Numbered from the stretch's first letter, positions 1-13,593 are shown. The stretch: 64,000 nucleotides of DNA from Polytrichum commune (GCA_950295325.1 OX485803.1:51785554-51849553); one strand, 5' to 3'. A program made the numbers and translations. Notes: a model not told the origin generated them from the sequence alone.

Positions 1-265
1 ACCTACACTAACACAAACAACAAGGACATGGTTACGAAAAACAAAATTGGCAACAATAAATCTATGAGAAACCTAGATTGATTTGATCACGTCAACTAAC
101 GACCACAGTTGTTTGAAACCATTTTGGCCATTTAGGAGCATGTTTCCCACTAGTATTGCTACCTAGTGCCCATAAACAACCAACCTAGGCATAAACTACA
201 CATTCGGTTTGTACCAAGCAAAAGGTGCAAAAATCCATGGGAGAAGTAAAGTACTACACAAAATA

Positions 266-482
266 TGATATTTTAGTGTCATATACTATTTGGAATTACG
301 CAACTCTTTAACTGTTTAATGTTCACATCTCATTTTTTGACCAACAAAAGTCTAACCGGTTGTTTGGCCATTATAAAAAAATGAACATCCTTACGTGGCC
401 AAAAAATCACACTACTAGTGAAGAGATATAGGAACGTGTAACTCCAAATAGTGAGTGACTCTAAGATTTCATATATTAGTGT
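266..482. mobile_element. Foldback MITE, family A, copy 1
   Basis: About 215 bp with imperfect long terminal inverted repeats. The left arm carries ACTATTTGGAATTACGCAAC and the right arm its inverse, read as GTGTAACTCCAAATAGTGAG. The centre contains the family word TTGTTTGGCCATTATA. There is no coding capacity. At least four other places in the window share the arm sequence. The ends are approximate and I could not fix a target-site duplication. Confidence 0.7.
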
Positions 483-725
483 CGTACTTACACTTGTTTG
501 TGTGCGAGATGACTTGGGCGCAAAGCCAAAAATACTGACAATATCTGATGATAAGTTAAATCGGTCCTTCACTCTTGTCGTGCTATGCTATTGTTTGTTC
601 ATTCGTCGGTAAGTAACAATTTCTATCAAGATAGGGAAGACCAAATGTCGGTTGCTTACTTTTACCCGCCTTGGTGAATCTTCCCATCATGCTTGTGTTT
701 TAAGCTACACTTGTTTTTTTTTTTG

Positions 726-934
726 GTCTAGTTAGTGTGGGTTACCATTTGGAATTACACATTGCTACAATATTTTACTGAGAGTATCATTTTTTTAAAC
801 CCAACTAGCATGAGTAGTTGTAACTATGCACACACCGAAGATCATGATATACCTTGGTTGGTAAAAAGAACAATAATGTCGGCAAAGAGTTATAGCAACA
901 CGTAACTTTGAATGGGAACCCACACTAATTAGAC
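726..934. mobile_element. Foldback MITE, family A, copy 2
   Basis: About 209 bp. The left end reads GTCTAGTTAGTGTGGGTTAC and the right end is its near-exact inverse (ACCCACACTAATTAGAC). The inner arms again carry the GGAATTAC...TTGCTA / TAGCAACACGTAACT motif of the family. No ORF of note. The paired arms are the direct evidence. Assignment to a transposon superfamily is not possible from the ends alone. Confidence 0.72.
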
Positions 935-2519
935 AAAACAGTGTAGCTTGAGTAAGCACGGAAGTTTGTAGTTCTCACATGAAGGTGACACTGCAAGGAA
1001 AAAATGGGTTACGATGACACATCCTAAATGCCAAGAGTCATATGAGGATTTTTAAGGGAAAACTCTCTTGTTGGGATATGAATCACATGCGATGAAATGG
1101 GCTATGAAGAAATGCACATATTCATAGAATGGTTTTTTTTTAAAAGTTGATTAACATTCTTGAAATACGTCTAATATGTATACTAAATGATTTTATGAAA
1201 TTCACTCCTCTGAATTTATTCCGTTATTTTATTTTTATTTTTTTGCACATGGTTCTTAATACCTTACAAAGAGTGACCTCCCCAGGTAAGAGACATGTCA
1301 CGACTATCATTTTTTTTTTACGTCTTTGATGTTAAAAAGATCCTAACAACACTAAAAGTGGTTGTTTAGCGACACGCCTCCTCTAACTCTTGTCACTTTG
1401 GGAGGTGTTGTCTCACCCCCTTTTTCCTCGTAGTGTGAAGGCGGTAACCCAACAACAACTACTAAGTGCAAAACTTGGGCTCACAATCACCCAAAAAGAA
1501 AGCATTATCAACTCTTGAGCCGCAAATTTTTGTACATGGCCAATGCATGATGTAATAGGTCAAAGTCCGACTAACTTAACTTAGTACAACCTACGCAAAG
1601 GAAGGGCCCAAGGGCAAGGCCCAAATTTACATGAGGTTCACCGGACAAAAGACATGTGTCGAGAATTCATTCGTTGTGATCCATCAGAGATCTACAAATA
1701 CCGCATTGATTTGATCAACATGGGAGACTCAATATGCACATAAAACAATAGCATCTACAAACTCAGACGCCCATTACACTAGAAATTTTGGCAATTTTGC
1801 AACATTGCATCATGTTCAATGGAAAGTGAATTTAAGACAATAAAAACAAACGGGTCCAAACAACACAATTCAACCAATTCGACTGTCAAATCAACACGGC
1901 CACGGTCCACAACAAGTGAATGAACATTTGCAACCACAAATAACTTTGGAATAGAAGCCTTTTATGTTGATGAATGAGCGATTTTGGTTATAAATGAAGG
2001 GACGAGCATGTCGTCAAATCTTTAAAAGTTCCAAAGCCGATCCCATGAGGTGTTCATGATTCAACAATTTTTTTTTATGTCAATCTGTACATTCCCAATG
2101 GGAATACCCATTTCCGAATGGAATGGTTGGCGGTTCAATTCCCGCTGTGAAATATTCTCTCTCCTTGACGGGAAAAAAACTAGTTATGTAGGTAGGAAGC
2201 CAAGAGCCCACCCACCGCAAGGTAGGCAATAAACCTCACCCTACATCAAGAGGATTCTTGAGCAAGGTGGGGCCAATGGGCTCAAATTCACATCAGATTG
2301 CCTGACGTTGGTTACTCATGTATTTATTTCCAAATAGGAATGGAGTGGGTCTCAAGAAACTTTAGATTGCCACGTGGTAAATTTCCAAAAAATTATTTAT
2401 TTTTGTCGAAATTTGAAGCTAGAAGCATTCAATAGAGAGTAGAATTACAAAATTCAAATTTAAAAAAATAAAAATCAATTTGGACTTAGCAAGGGTGAGC
2501 AAGACACGTAACTTGCCCT

Positions 2520-2860
2520 TGATGAACTTGGGATATGTAACACCTAAGGTGTGTGGGCCTTATGTGGTCACTATGCTTGATTGGGCACCTTTAATTAAGT
2601 GGTAGGTGCCTATATATAGTAAGCCTTGTAGTTAAGAACAGACGTGGTGACAATTGAACTTTGTGCGCAAAATATGAACATCATTCTAGATCAACGATTA
2701 ACACAATAAGGAATGTCTATGTGATGGTAATTTTGCACTTTTGTTTTTTTTAATATATTCTTGTTTTTGCATCTCAACTTGAATTGATAATCTTTGCGGC
2801 TCACAATTGCTAATGAGATGAGACGGTTACCACTGCAATTTGGCAACCAAATTTGCTTAT
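2520..2860 (+). repeat. Dispersed repeat family D, copy 1
   Basis: The segment shares an ordered set of words with the copies near 7060, 15340, 16700 and 22200: AGTTAAGAACA, then a GTG(T/A)CAATTG / GTGCTCAAA type block, GACATCATTCTAG, GCATCTCAA, and ACAATTGCTAA(C/T)..GATGAGAC. No ORF is conserved between copies. It is probably an old non-autonomous element or a fragment of one. The edges are approximate. Confidence 0.5.
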
Positions 2861-3704
2861 GGACTTGGAAATACCCACAATCGGACAACATGCCTTAGAA
2901 CCGAGTATGAACCTTTGGAGTGAGGAACTATTCACCACTTTTTGCATATCAAACATGATGCCAATCCACTTGGAACTATTGGCTTGATGATTGCATGTTG
3001 TGCATATACTTGTACCTATATATATATGTAGAAGACAAGAAAAAGTGGTTCCTTCACCTTTGACAATGTTACGGTTGAACAAACAAATTGACTATATTAT
3101 AATTCCAACTCACAAAACTATGTGCATCAACTACCTATTTGAGTAAACAAATTAAGTTGGGGCCTATATTTCAACTTCGATTGCTTCAACGTGTGGCAAG
3201 GTGTCAAGTATAGTATGGTGAGCAACCAAATCATCAATTTGAAAACGTACTTTGCATGCCAAAATATACTCATTAATGTTGGTTCCATGCATACATCTTT
3301 GCTTCAAAGGAGAGGAGTCTCTCTATATGTTCCAAACGTTCATTTTGTCTAATCACTTGTAGTTATAGGTATGAGGATCAAAATTACTATCTCACAATAA
3401 ATCAGGTTCTACACAGAACGAGTTGGAACAAAGATTCTATTGGATCAACGATTATGAGATATTGATAGTTGATTCCCTTATACATGTGTTGAAGCTCTCC
3501 CCTTTATGAGTTGCATATTGAAGGGACGGAAGAGTTTAGAGAGGAGAGAGCACCTCTAAAATATTGATACTAAGAATGGGTGGACACCTACTCTATTAAA
3601 ATACATCTCTTAATTGTTTAGAGTACTTTGTAATGGGTACCATGTGATCTTCTTTGTATGTAGTTATCTTGAAATATGGAAGTTTCCTTCTTTAAGACCC
3701 ACCC

Positions 3705-3728
3705 AAAAAAAAAAAAAAAAAAAAAAAA
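3705..3728 (+). repeat. A(24)-class homopolymer tract
   Basis: An uninterrupted A tract of about two dozen bases follows ACCCACCC at the end of a roughly 250-bp non-repetitive stretch. It could be a simple homopolymer or the tail of a retroposed transcript or SINE. I see no clear target duplication on either side, so the retroposon reading is unproven. Confidence 0.6.
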
Positions 3729-6700
3729 GTTAGAAAAAATGCATTAAAAAGGTGTTAATGCCCGTAGATTTGGAATCCTCAACCTTAAAACGGACTAAAC
3801 ATGGTATTAACATGAGCATAACATTTTTCAGTTGGGGGAGGGGTTGGGTTCAGTGGGGCCAACACCAAACCCAAGCATATAAATAAAGCATTATTGAACC
3901 AATTTCAAGCATGAGGAGGGCATGTAATTACTTTGAACAACAATCCCATCAATGCACATGTCTAAAAACAATGATTATTATAGTGAACATCCAACATTGA
4001 ACATTGCACTATGAGTACAAAACCCAACTACGTTTAGGTTGTGAACAAACAATGCAAAATGATTAATGTTATGAATGAATCACACGCTAAGTAGAAAGCC
4101 CAAGCTTGTTTTGCATGTTCCAATAAATAATAGGGGGGAGGGGGGGGTTGAGGCCGGGGCTCCAAAGAGGTAATAAGCAAGTGGGTTCATTTATAAGCGA
4201 GAGCCATGCAATTGATTGTGTGGATGCCACTCCAAGACCCGGCTTCGCACCACAAACAACAATGTAATGGGAAATCTGAAGCCTAGGGCACAAGTGGCAC
4301 GTCCCCATTGGTTGGGGCCACGTGTTCGGGCGGTGTGGATGTGGGGCCAGCCCATGACATGTGAGATAGTAGTGTAAGGGTGAGTTTCCACATAGGCCCC
4401 TTGCCCACCATATTGTAGTGGGAATAAGGACAAACTCGTTCAAATGTTGATAGAATCTAGTGGGGTAGGGTTCATATGTGCCAACTAACTACTCTCACTC
4501 TTCTCAAATCCGGGTCCACCTACTCATCTCCTCCTCCTCCTCCTAACACCGGCCTTCAATCCTTCAATGACCAACACTTGTAGGTTAAAAAAAAACACTT
4601 TAGTGGGCACACGAAAGTCCAACAGCCCTCCACATTCTAGTAGGCCACCATACTGTGGTCGGTCAGCGACTCATGCTTACACCTCCAACCCCCCACTATT
4701 CTCTAAAATCTAGTGGAAAAGCCGCCTACATGGAAACTCCCGGCAAGGCGCTCGACAATAAGGAATGCGTCCGGGAGCCCGGTTGAAGGTGGGTAGGAAA
4801 GGGGAGGGGGGTCGGGGTTTGTGGGTGACACCTCCTCCGAGGCTTGGAGAACACTTCAATGTGAAAAGTTCAACGGGAGCCAGCTAGCCGGCCCTTAGGG
4901 CCCAATCGCTGCATGCCTCCTAAGCCCAACGAAAAAGAGAGTTGGAAATAAGTTAAGCAAAAAGTCCCGTACATGATTCCTCCCCCATGATGCTCCAAAC
5001 TCCCATTCCTTATGGGCCCCCACATGCATTGGTTGCTTACCCCTAAGAAATGCTTCTTACATATAAGGTCAAGGCATCCATAGTCGACTAGGTCCATTTA
5101 GACCACTCACTAGGCTCATGTAAATGTCGACATACACGAGACTTATATTTTGTCAGGCGAACGAAGTTTAGAGTTCAAAGTAGAGGCGCCTATAGCTGAT
5201 GGTTTAAGAGATCTTACATGAGATTTGTAGAAGTATAAGGTAGTGCAAGTTTTTCCCGTGTAGGAAGGTAGGAATCGGGAGGGTTGTAATGTTTTTGGTA
5301 ATTTTCTTCTTTGAGTTGTGAAGTTTTGAAGCCAAAGGTTGGTTGGATCGTATTCCCAATGTCTAGAGTCTACCATAACCGATCATTCCTCCTCACTTTA
5401 GCACACAAAACCAGGACATGTGTCATGGCACTATTGATCCTAGTCTATCTGAAAGTCAGGCCCAACCTTATCAAAATTCCGGTACCATGTAGCTTGCCCC
5501 GATGGGGTCCTGATTAGGAATAGGCGCCTCCTACTATATATGGTGGCGGCTTGTAATTGATTACCCTCGTAAGAGTTTTGACAATTGTTGTAGCCAAGGA
5601 GTAGCATTGAGATGAGCAATTATGGGTTAACCTATAGATCAACTATATATGTGCAACCCTAAAATTTACTATTCGGAATTTATACCGATTTCCAAACTCA
5701 TGATTTTTTTTAAATTAAAAAATTGCATTCTCCTTAGAATGTATGTTTCTTCACAAGAAAAATAATTCCGTGGGATTACTCCTCTTAAACTCATGCAAAC
5801 TCTTTTATTTATCGGTTATAAATGCCTCGATCTTGGATGGATATAAAATTAGTGCATACTATAACACTGCACAAATGGATGATCATGTCTTGATACTATT
5901 TTAGTCAAGTTCATTGCCACACGGCAAGCTTGCCCTTTGAACCCAATTGTCATAACATTATTCAGATGCTATCAATGATCCCATTCTAATCATATCCGTA
6001 CACTGCTTTCACTCAATTTTTTCCAGCTTGAATCTGCCAATGCAACGCTCTACCGTTAGAATAAACACAGTATAATTCCAAATAGAATCTTTCTCAATCC
6101 AAGCCCCACCCAACGTACACACTCGACTGAATAATGTTATGGTTGCACGAACATTTCAATTTGGTGTAGATCATCTCAACATGCTCTTACATGTGAAAGA
6201 GTATAGTAGATAGATAGATCAATATAACACAATCATTAGGACCAATGTATAATACGGATGGATGGTATTATGATACTACCTATTTTGGTCGATTTCGTTG
6301 CCACACTCCAAGGCGGCTTAGATTAAACCCAACATTCATTAACGTACGAATATGGACATTATGTTCAAACGTCAAGGTTGCAAATGTGAGGGCCTCCCAA
6401 CACAAAACAACTGTAGGTTGCGGAGCAACGTTGTGTGTAATCAACCGCATAATCTAATGCATTTTCAATACTAGTGCATTGTGTGTCGTGACAATAACAT
6501 AATTCAACATTTATAACAATGTTGTCTCACCGGAGGAATTTATGCTCATGGCACTTGAATGTGTTGCAAGTTTGGTCCCATCTTAAAGAAGGCAAGGAAT
6601 GAATTAGAGCAGCAATTTACCCTGCACCTGCTACCTGGGGATATTTAAAAAATGGTGGATAGTGTTGGCATGATATAATAAGAAAAAGGTGGCCTTGTTG

Positions 6701-7059
6701 TGGGCGATTCCAACTCCGTGGACTATTTTGACCGTTAGATTGATTCAAGGATCGTTTCAGACCAAAAAGCAATTGCGAATCATGCACATTGTCACTTTAT
6801 GTTTCAAAATTGGAGTCCAGTCACAGAAACGATAGAAGGTCAAAGTCCACATTATCTTACTTCTTAGGTAATCACATAGTATGCTCCCTCTCCCATTTAT
6901 GTTAGCAATTGAACTTAGATTGGTGTTTACATTTTGAGAACGTAATTCAATCTCATCATTACACATGTTTTCTTGATGTCCATTGTTAACGACAACCTTC
7001 CCATTTACCACTCACCGAAAGAAACAAAGAAAAAAGAAAAAAGAAATCCATTCAAGAAG

Positions 7060-7400
7060 AGTAGTCACATAAGGTCCATGCACCTTAAGGTATGTTGGCC
7101 TTAATCGAACACTAGTCTTATGCAACCACCATATTTGAAGTGATATATGGCACTACTTGTAGTTAAAGAACTCCTACCAAAAGACATGTGTTACGATTGA
7201 GATTGGACTATGTGCTCAAATTGTAGAGACCATTCTAAGTCTAGTTGTTAACATATATGGGAGGGCCTATGCGATCGTCTAAAGGAAAGGAAAGAAAAAA
7301 CTTCCCTTTGACCTTACGTAACTTTTGCATCTCGACCCCAATTTTAACATGTAATATGATCATCTTCATTATCCACAATTGCTAACCGGATGAGACAATT
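7060..7400 (+). repeat. Dispersed repeat family D, copy 2
   Basis: This copy contains the family words in order: CACATAAGGTCCATGCACCT, GTAGTTAAAGAACTCC, AAAGACATGTGTTACGATTG, TGTGCTCAAATTGTAGA, GCATCTCGACCCCAATTTT, and ACAATTGCTAACCGGATGAG. The copy at about 63050-63340 lies in the opposite orientation and shares CACATAAGGTCCA and the GTGCTCAAA-type block. Non-coding. Confidence 0.55.
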
Positions 7401-7763
7401 TGTTATTCCACCCAATGGTCAGGTGTACATTGACTCTCAAAATTGCATCAATCATCAAAACAACAAAATCTAGGAAGCCATATATGGAAGAATATTGATA
7501 TTTTTGCCAAACCGTAAACTGGGTCACATGCACAACCAAGCTTGGTATCATTCTTTCAAGTTTCAATGTGAACACTATAGCAACAAGAGGGAAATTGCAT
7601 TTTGAATGAACTTAGGTCTATTGACTCAGTTATGGATTTGTTTTCATCACTCACCTTCAATTGCAAGAATAAGTTCACAATGTTGCCTAGGGTTCCTCCT
7701 CTTACTTATGGTTAGTAGTGTGGCCTCTTAGGACATTTTCTCTTATGATTGTGAAGGTTTTCT

Positions 7764-8166
7764 TTGCCCATGAGAGCATCACTTGAGGAAAAGAGGTTGA
7801 GTGCTATAGCCTTGTTGCCACATGAACATAGCACATGTGAAATGTCAAAATTGTTGGGTATCTCTCAATCCACATGCTCTAGGATTCGTAGAGAGTGTGT
7901 TCCTCGTGTGGAGCCTTCAAGAGGAGGGCGTCTAAGAAGCATCACCTGTGCTCAACGACTAGCGTGCATGTGAGCCATCACAATTGGAGGACTAGATAAT
8001 GTTGTAGACTTAAGGAATGCTTTTAGTGAGCACTTGAATGTGGTAGTGAGCACCAACACAATGAGGCATGCAATTCATGAAGCATTGAGTATCCAACACC
8101 AATCAAAAGAATGCTTGAATTGTGGGACCGTGCGCAAACTTCTTTCGTTCCATCAATTTTGAGCAA
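7764..8166 (+). pseudogene. Relic of a Tc1/mariner-superfamily (Tc1-like) transposase, N-terminal DNA-binding region
   Basis: The frame from 7764 reads through a paired helix-turn-helix signature. A first HTH contains SKLLGISQSTCSRIRREC, then a GRPR-like hinge (SRGGRLRSITCAQR), then a second HTH (ITIGGLDNVVDLRNAFSEHL, followed by NVVVSTNTMRHAIHEA). This order of HTH, GRPR-type linker and second HTH ending in a TVRRAL-like helix is characteristic of Tc1-type transposases. One in-frame TGA at 7971-7973 stands where an arginine codon (CGA) is common, as expected from decay of a methylated CpG. The frame ends at a TGA near 8162-8164, before any DDE catalytic domain, and I found no DDE core downstream. 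Assignment is by motif recognition only. A distant HTH protein of other origin is possible but less likely. Confidence 0.62.
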
Positions 8167-8947
8167 TGTCAAAAGGTCTATCATAGCATGTCCAATTGCA
8201 TCCATGTTGTTTTAGCTTTTAAAGGAGGGCAGACAAATTATTGATCTATAGGTAAATGTAGGTTACAAAAATGAGTCAATGTATATAGTTCTTTTCAAAT
8301 CACCATTTCTCCATGTGTAGTTTTGCAATAGACATGAGATTTTGGAAAGGATGTACTAGACTATGACTATTAACTTACATAAGTGAAAGGTTGTGTGATC
8401 TTGTTTTCATTTGCCTAGCGTTGTGTGTGAAAATTGATGTAGTAAGTAGCTGACTTAGTTTTGAGGGTCAGTGTATGTGGAGTTGGAAGTGTCCATTATA
8501 GGCTACCGCACCTTACCTTATAACCAATCGAGTAGCTATGAGAGTGGTGTGTGAGTGAATGCTCACAACATCTATTGTGGGGGAAAGGCAAGTTGGGTGA
8601 AGGAGAAGATAAAAACATTAATTGTTGTTCTGAAACATAATTTAAAATTTAAAACCAACTTAACCCTGAATTAAGGTTTTTTTTAATAAAAAATCTCAAA
8701 TTCATCTAATGAACTTAAATTAGAATGACTCGACATACTTGTCACAACAAGTTCTTATTATTACCCCCTTGGTATGTGTTAGTGTGAAACAAAATCCATG
8801 GTGTCTTACATCTCTAGCAACTAAGGACTTATAAATAAGGGGGGGGATTGTGAAAGAACATCTTTTTGAACACTAAGAATTATATTCGGTTCCTCATCAA
8901 CATGATCTTGAATCTTTGTCAGATGCCTCCCGAGTCCCTTTGACTAC

Positions 8948-9165
8948 ACTGATTATCCCAATTAGTGTGTGTTATTATTCGGAGTTATGCAATGCTATAA
9001 CTATTTAACGAGAATGCAATATTTTACCAAGCAAATTCATTCATGTTCTAGTATAATGTCCAAAGAACCTATTGAACTTTCGTTAGTAAAAATTGAACTC
9101 CTGAGTAGGACTTTGTTGCATTGCGTAACTCTAAATAATAACACACACTAATTGGGATAATTAGT
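8948..9165. mobile_element. Foldback MITE, family A, copy 3 (best preserved)
   Basis: About 218 bp. The left arm begins ACTGATTATCCCAATTAGTG and the right arm ends with the inverse, CACTAATTGGGATAATTAGT. Pairing continues inward through GTTATTATTCGGAGTTA / TAACTCTAAATAATAAC and GCAATGC / GCATTGC, about 47 bp per arm. The core has TATAATGTCCAAAGAA, the inverse orientation of the core word seen in copies 1 and 6. Non-coding. Confidence 0.8.
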
Positions 9166-11326
9166 TTACTAATTTACCACAAATCTCCTCACCCAAATAT
9201 TTTTGCATCCCTTTAATTAAGGGTCATTTACACAAATGACCAATGATTGGTAGATAAAAATGATTTAGGATTTCTTGTGGTCATGGTAGGCAATCCAAAG
9301 ACCATGACCAAGGGAAACCCACATCATTGCTTAAAGGCCTTGGTCATGGGGAATTGTGTAAAAGGGACTCAAACTCCGGTGTAAGTGTTTTTTATATAAA
9401 AAATAAAACCTCATCAAAATAAAGGATTGGCTAAAATTAAGATACGATGAATCAAAATAAAATAAAATAAAAGTTGTAAATTGTTTTTGCCATGGTCACT
9501 TTCCCTTTTCGCTAGGACATATCTTTATTTGATGGCATGTAAAATCCAAGTCACCCCCATGTCACTTTCTCATCCATTCTCTAACATTAACATTTTAATT
9601 TCTAGTAGCTTGGTGTAAAACGAAGTGGGACCAACATTCATTTCTCAGCCAAGTGAAAGAATTCAGTAGGCGGTGATCATGGCAGTTGGTCACTTAGGGT
9701 AAAGGTTGCCTAATAACTCCATGGGGTCCAATGGTAGTTGTGTAGCAGCAAGAGCGGAAGAATTGTTGCATGCAACCTTCCTTCTCATTTCATCGAATAA
9801 AAATGTCCTAAGTGTAAAGTTTTGTTACACCTACTAGGGGGTTTTGAAAAATCCAAAGATGATTATTTCAAGCCAAACTAACCCCTAATTTGGGATCAAA
9901 GATCACAAATCAATCCAGTGAGTTAATTTTTTTGCGAGGGATAATGTTTACCCTCCACTCGGTAGGGTTTGTGAACCAAATTCATGTATTGGTATGCAGT
10001 CATGATATTATGTTGATTTGACATTTATATTACAATCTTTCATCTCTTTACTCAAGGCACTTGAATTATATTCCATAAAATCAGGGTGGCATATGCTACT
10101 TGAAGTTCTTGGTGAAACAAACTTCCTTGCTAAACTAATTGTCATTGTAAAATCGTGAGGTATTTGCATGCATGGGTGTTTGCCAACACATGTCAAAGTG
10201 AACAAATGTATGTAAAAATAGCTCTCATTTGTAAAGGTTTGAGAATCCTTGCACATCGATTTTGTTGCCTCTCCCAAAGCAAACAAATGTGCAAGTCCAT
10301 CTTTACAAAGTCCACATTGAACAATGCAATGTTTTAGTTCAAGCATGTGTTGAACTAAGAATACATCATGATTTCTATATTTTGTAAAATATTTGTGGTG
10401 TTCTGCTATGACGTGCACCACATGAAATCAAGCTATTAAAATTAGCGACAAAAGTTCAAAACAATAAAGCCCATACCAAAGCGATACATTAACCACAAAC
10501 TTATAGGAACAATTTTTTAACATGAATGGATAAAGGTACATTGATTGCAATAGTTCATGTGAATTTCAATTGAGAGTGTAGGATTTCAATGCTCACCATA
10601 GGTTGTTGCAAGACAACAAAGTATTGTATGTAATTCATTGCGTAACATGTTAGTGATTTATAAATCAATTACATATTGTATTTTTTTGAATACGTAGCAT
10701 ATTAGTAATTCGTCAATCCCCCCCCCCCTCCTTCCCTTTCCCCCCCAAGTTCATAAAATTCCTCATTGTTATGAACATATTTTAGAGAAATTTAACCATG
10801 TGGATGTAAGCACTTTGTAGTCTTTAAACTCATAATGTAAATTTGCATAACTTCAAACTTCTTAGATAGATTATAATGCATGAGTGTGAAGTGGTATGAA
10901 TGGGGCATCATTCGCAATTTTCTCTGGTATTTCAAAATTTGAAAACTTTATAATCAAATTAGTGAATTTTACAAACCATCATAGGAAATCTTGTCAATGT
11001 TTCAATAGAACTACATTTAAAAAATAATTGAACATTTCACATGACAAAAAATGCACAAATATTACATCCAACTATTATTTGATATAGCATTGTGTAAGTT
11101 CAAATAATAAGTGACAATAAACATCATATTCAGTGGAGCATTTCACTCCAATTCATAGCATTACTCAAATCTAGGGTGTTGTTCCCCTAGTGCTGGGAAT
11201 TTTACAAGGATCGTTACCGCATTATGTTGGGCCGAACTTATTGAGATTTTTAATGGAAGTTGTCATAGAAAACTTTTGAAAATGCTAGGTAGTATGTACT
11301 TGCTATGGTGAAATCGAATAGTTATT

Positions 11327-11367
<41 letters not shown>

Positions 11368-12701
11368 TTCACAATGACAATGTTTAAAGTGTCAAACTAG
11401 AGCATGATAACAATGTTGGATCTTGATTGACGCACAACTCATAGTTAAGGAAGGTTTGAGGGTTCCAGCTTTCATATAGCAACATGTGCATTTTTGTTTT
11501 GTAGTAGTAGGTTTGATTATAACTCAAAATAGACTTAAACACCTAATCTATGGTGTGAGTACCGGATGTAAAGCACACCTGATATTCCCAAGCATTTGCA
11601 CTTCATATTGAAGGAATATAAGGGAAAGTGGCCCTAAACAAACATTTTTAGCTTTGCACCCACTTCTCCTAGGATAGGAAACACATGATTAGTGCAAGGT
11701 GGTTAGCGAATCCAAATCAATGTTATAATCATTTTCCTCATTTTCTTGGAGCTCGTATGCATATCTTATTTATTATCAAAGTGTGTGTGTGTGTGTGTGT
11801 GTGTATGAGAAGTCTTAATAAACTCAACCGTGAATGTTTTCAATGGTTCAAGTAAGTAAATTTCATTCAAACATGTTGGCCTTCTAGTGTGTTAAGTGCT
11901 AATCTCGTCCCCAAAGAATATGGGTTAACACTACAAGTACATGTAGAACTTGGTTTATGTCCTCAACATATTGTCTATCCTCAATGCACATAGAAGATGA
12001 ACTTCTAATGTGTGTTGGGAAATCAAAAAATACCATCTTTGATTTTTCTTTCTCTCTCACCTATAATTTTTTTTTATAAATATGAACAAATTTTCAAAAT
12101 TTAAAGCAAGTATTTCCAAAATATGTAGGAGGTTCATAGTAGATAATGTATTATTAATAGAGAAAAAGGCCTACATTGGACAATGTTCAAACACAACAAA
12201 GACTCTCCAGTGCATCAACAAAATGATGCTCACACACACCTCAGGTGATGGAAATGCATACAAACGGCAACTCCAACACCTCTAGGTCCCCTCTTCCCAT
12301 CGGATTACACCACACATGAATAGGTCATGCTATAGCCTATAAACATGCATGTGTTCGACCCTCACATGTTGATGCCCCTTCCCTCCCTCAAAAAAAAGAG
12401 ACTCTATCTTCACATTTTTCTCATTGGGGGCTTACCCACTTATGCGCCAATTCCTTCTCATCCTACGGATGGACTTAAGGTTCACCATATCAAAAGTCAC
12501 ATCTTTCTATGATGGGTTCCATGATCTATAGAAAAGTCAATAAATCACACCCCTCATGGCCACTTACAAGTCCAATGGCTAAAATGTTCGACCTTTCACA
12601 GTCCAACAAGGTGGTCTCCTAACACCACCCCCGCTGAATGATTGACTCAAATACTCCCTCCTTAAATTGCAAACCATACATAACCAACTCCACGTGATTC
12701 C

Positions 12702-12759
<58 letters not shown>

Positions 12760-13590
12760 AAAGGCAACTAAGGTAGAGGGTGCTTAAATAACACTTTAAG
12801 CTATTGCACATACATATGGCACCAAGCTTGAACCAATAATGCCATAACACATGCTTTGGTTTTGATTACTAAATTGAGGAGGAATGAACGATTATGGTAG
12901 ACTCTAGACTGTGGTAATATATTTGGACCAACTTTTGACTTAAAAAATTCCCAGTAATTTCAATTCAAGGAATAAAATTACAATAAAATTGCAATCGTTT
13001 GATTTCTATCTTCCTACACGAAACGGTTTTGCACCGCCTTATACTTATCCAAATCTAGCATAGAATCTCTTAAGCTATCAGTTATGGGTGCCTATACTCT
13101 AGTAAAATGTGGGCAATTGAGAGACGTTTATAGGTGTTGCTTTTGGGTGGGGTGTTGGGATTTAGTACCCTCTACCTTATCCAAACCAAACCAATACGTT
13201 GAAGCTTCCCGTAACTAGTATATCGGTGGAATATTTAACTACCTAGGATAGAGACCGGCCCCAACATGGGGGAAGTAGCATGTGGGCAAAGAGGATCTTT
13301 GCTCATGCTTGCTCCACGTCGGGGAGACGTTTATATCTATACGTTATCGACATAATTTTGGAGCTCGATTATCCAAAGCAGATCAATTCTTGTAGAGTTG
13401 TGGTCAACTAAGAAAAGGGAGAAGATTAAGCAAACTTCCACCTCCAAAAATGATTTTGAGGTTTGAAGTATTGAAAGGCATGAACAAATATATGGGAAAA
13501 CGCTAAGAGGGCTTTATCTCAGGTTTCCATACCCCACATGCATTGAAATGAAATGAAATTGATTTAAAAGTCCAGGAAGCAAAAGGGTAA
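9166..13590. other. AT-rich intergenic DNA without a supported gene
   Basis: This stretch contains short repeats: (GT)n at 11334-11360 and 11779-11803, and (CT)n at 12704-12756. A possible short inverted-repeat element spans about 9222-9372, with ends sharing TTTACACAA. A 137-codon minus-strand frame at 10008-10421 is the longest ORF, but I recognise no domain in it. A poly-C tract lies near 10720. Otherwise I see nothing. Confidence 0.6.
12704..12756. repeat. (CT)n microsatellite
   Basis: A pure dinucleotide tract of about 26 units. It produces artificial Arg-Glu or Ser-Leu repeat ORFs on both strands. Confidence 0.97.
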
Positions 13591-13593
13591 TGG

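Larger units (their letters stand above)
935..7740. other. Gene-poor AT-rich DNA with repeat remnants
   Basis: I see no supported gene here. Short ORFs in all frames lack family motifs, codon structure or splice context. The stretch contains two copies of dispersed family D (about 2520-2860 and 7060-7400), a pure A tract near 3705-3728, and GC-richer blocks near 4130-4450 and 4680-5060 that give overlapping ORFs on several frames, which is typical of composition rather than coding. Confidence 0.6.

Noticed and set aside
4087..4443. Overlapping minus-strand ORFs of 80-118 codons
   Set aside because: Two frames are open over the same GC-richer block, which is a composition effect. No domain is recognisable.
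10008..10421. 137-codon minus-strand ORF
   Set aside because: The longest isolated frame in the left half, but it has no recognised domain, no splice partners and no supporting context. It is compatible with chance in AT-rich DNA.
12579..12767. Arg-Glu repeat protein
   Set aside because: Produced entirely by the (CT)n microsatellite.
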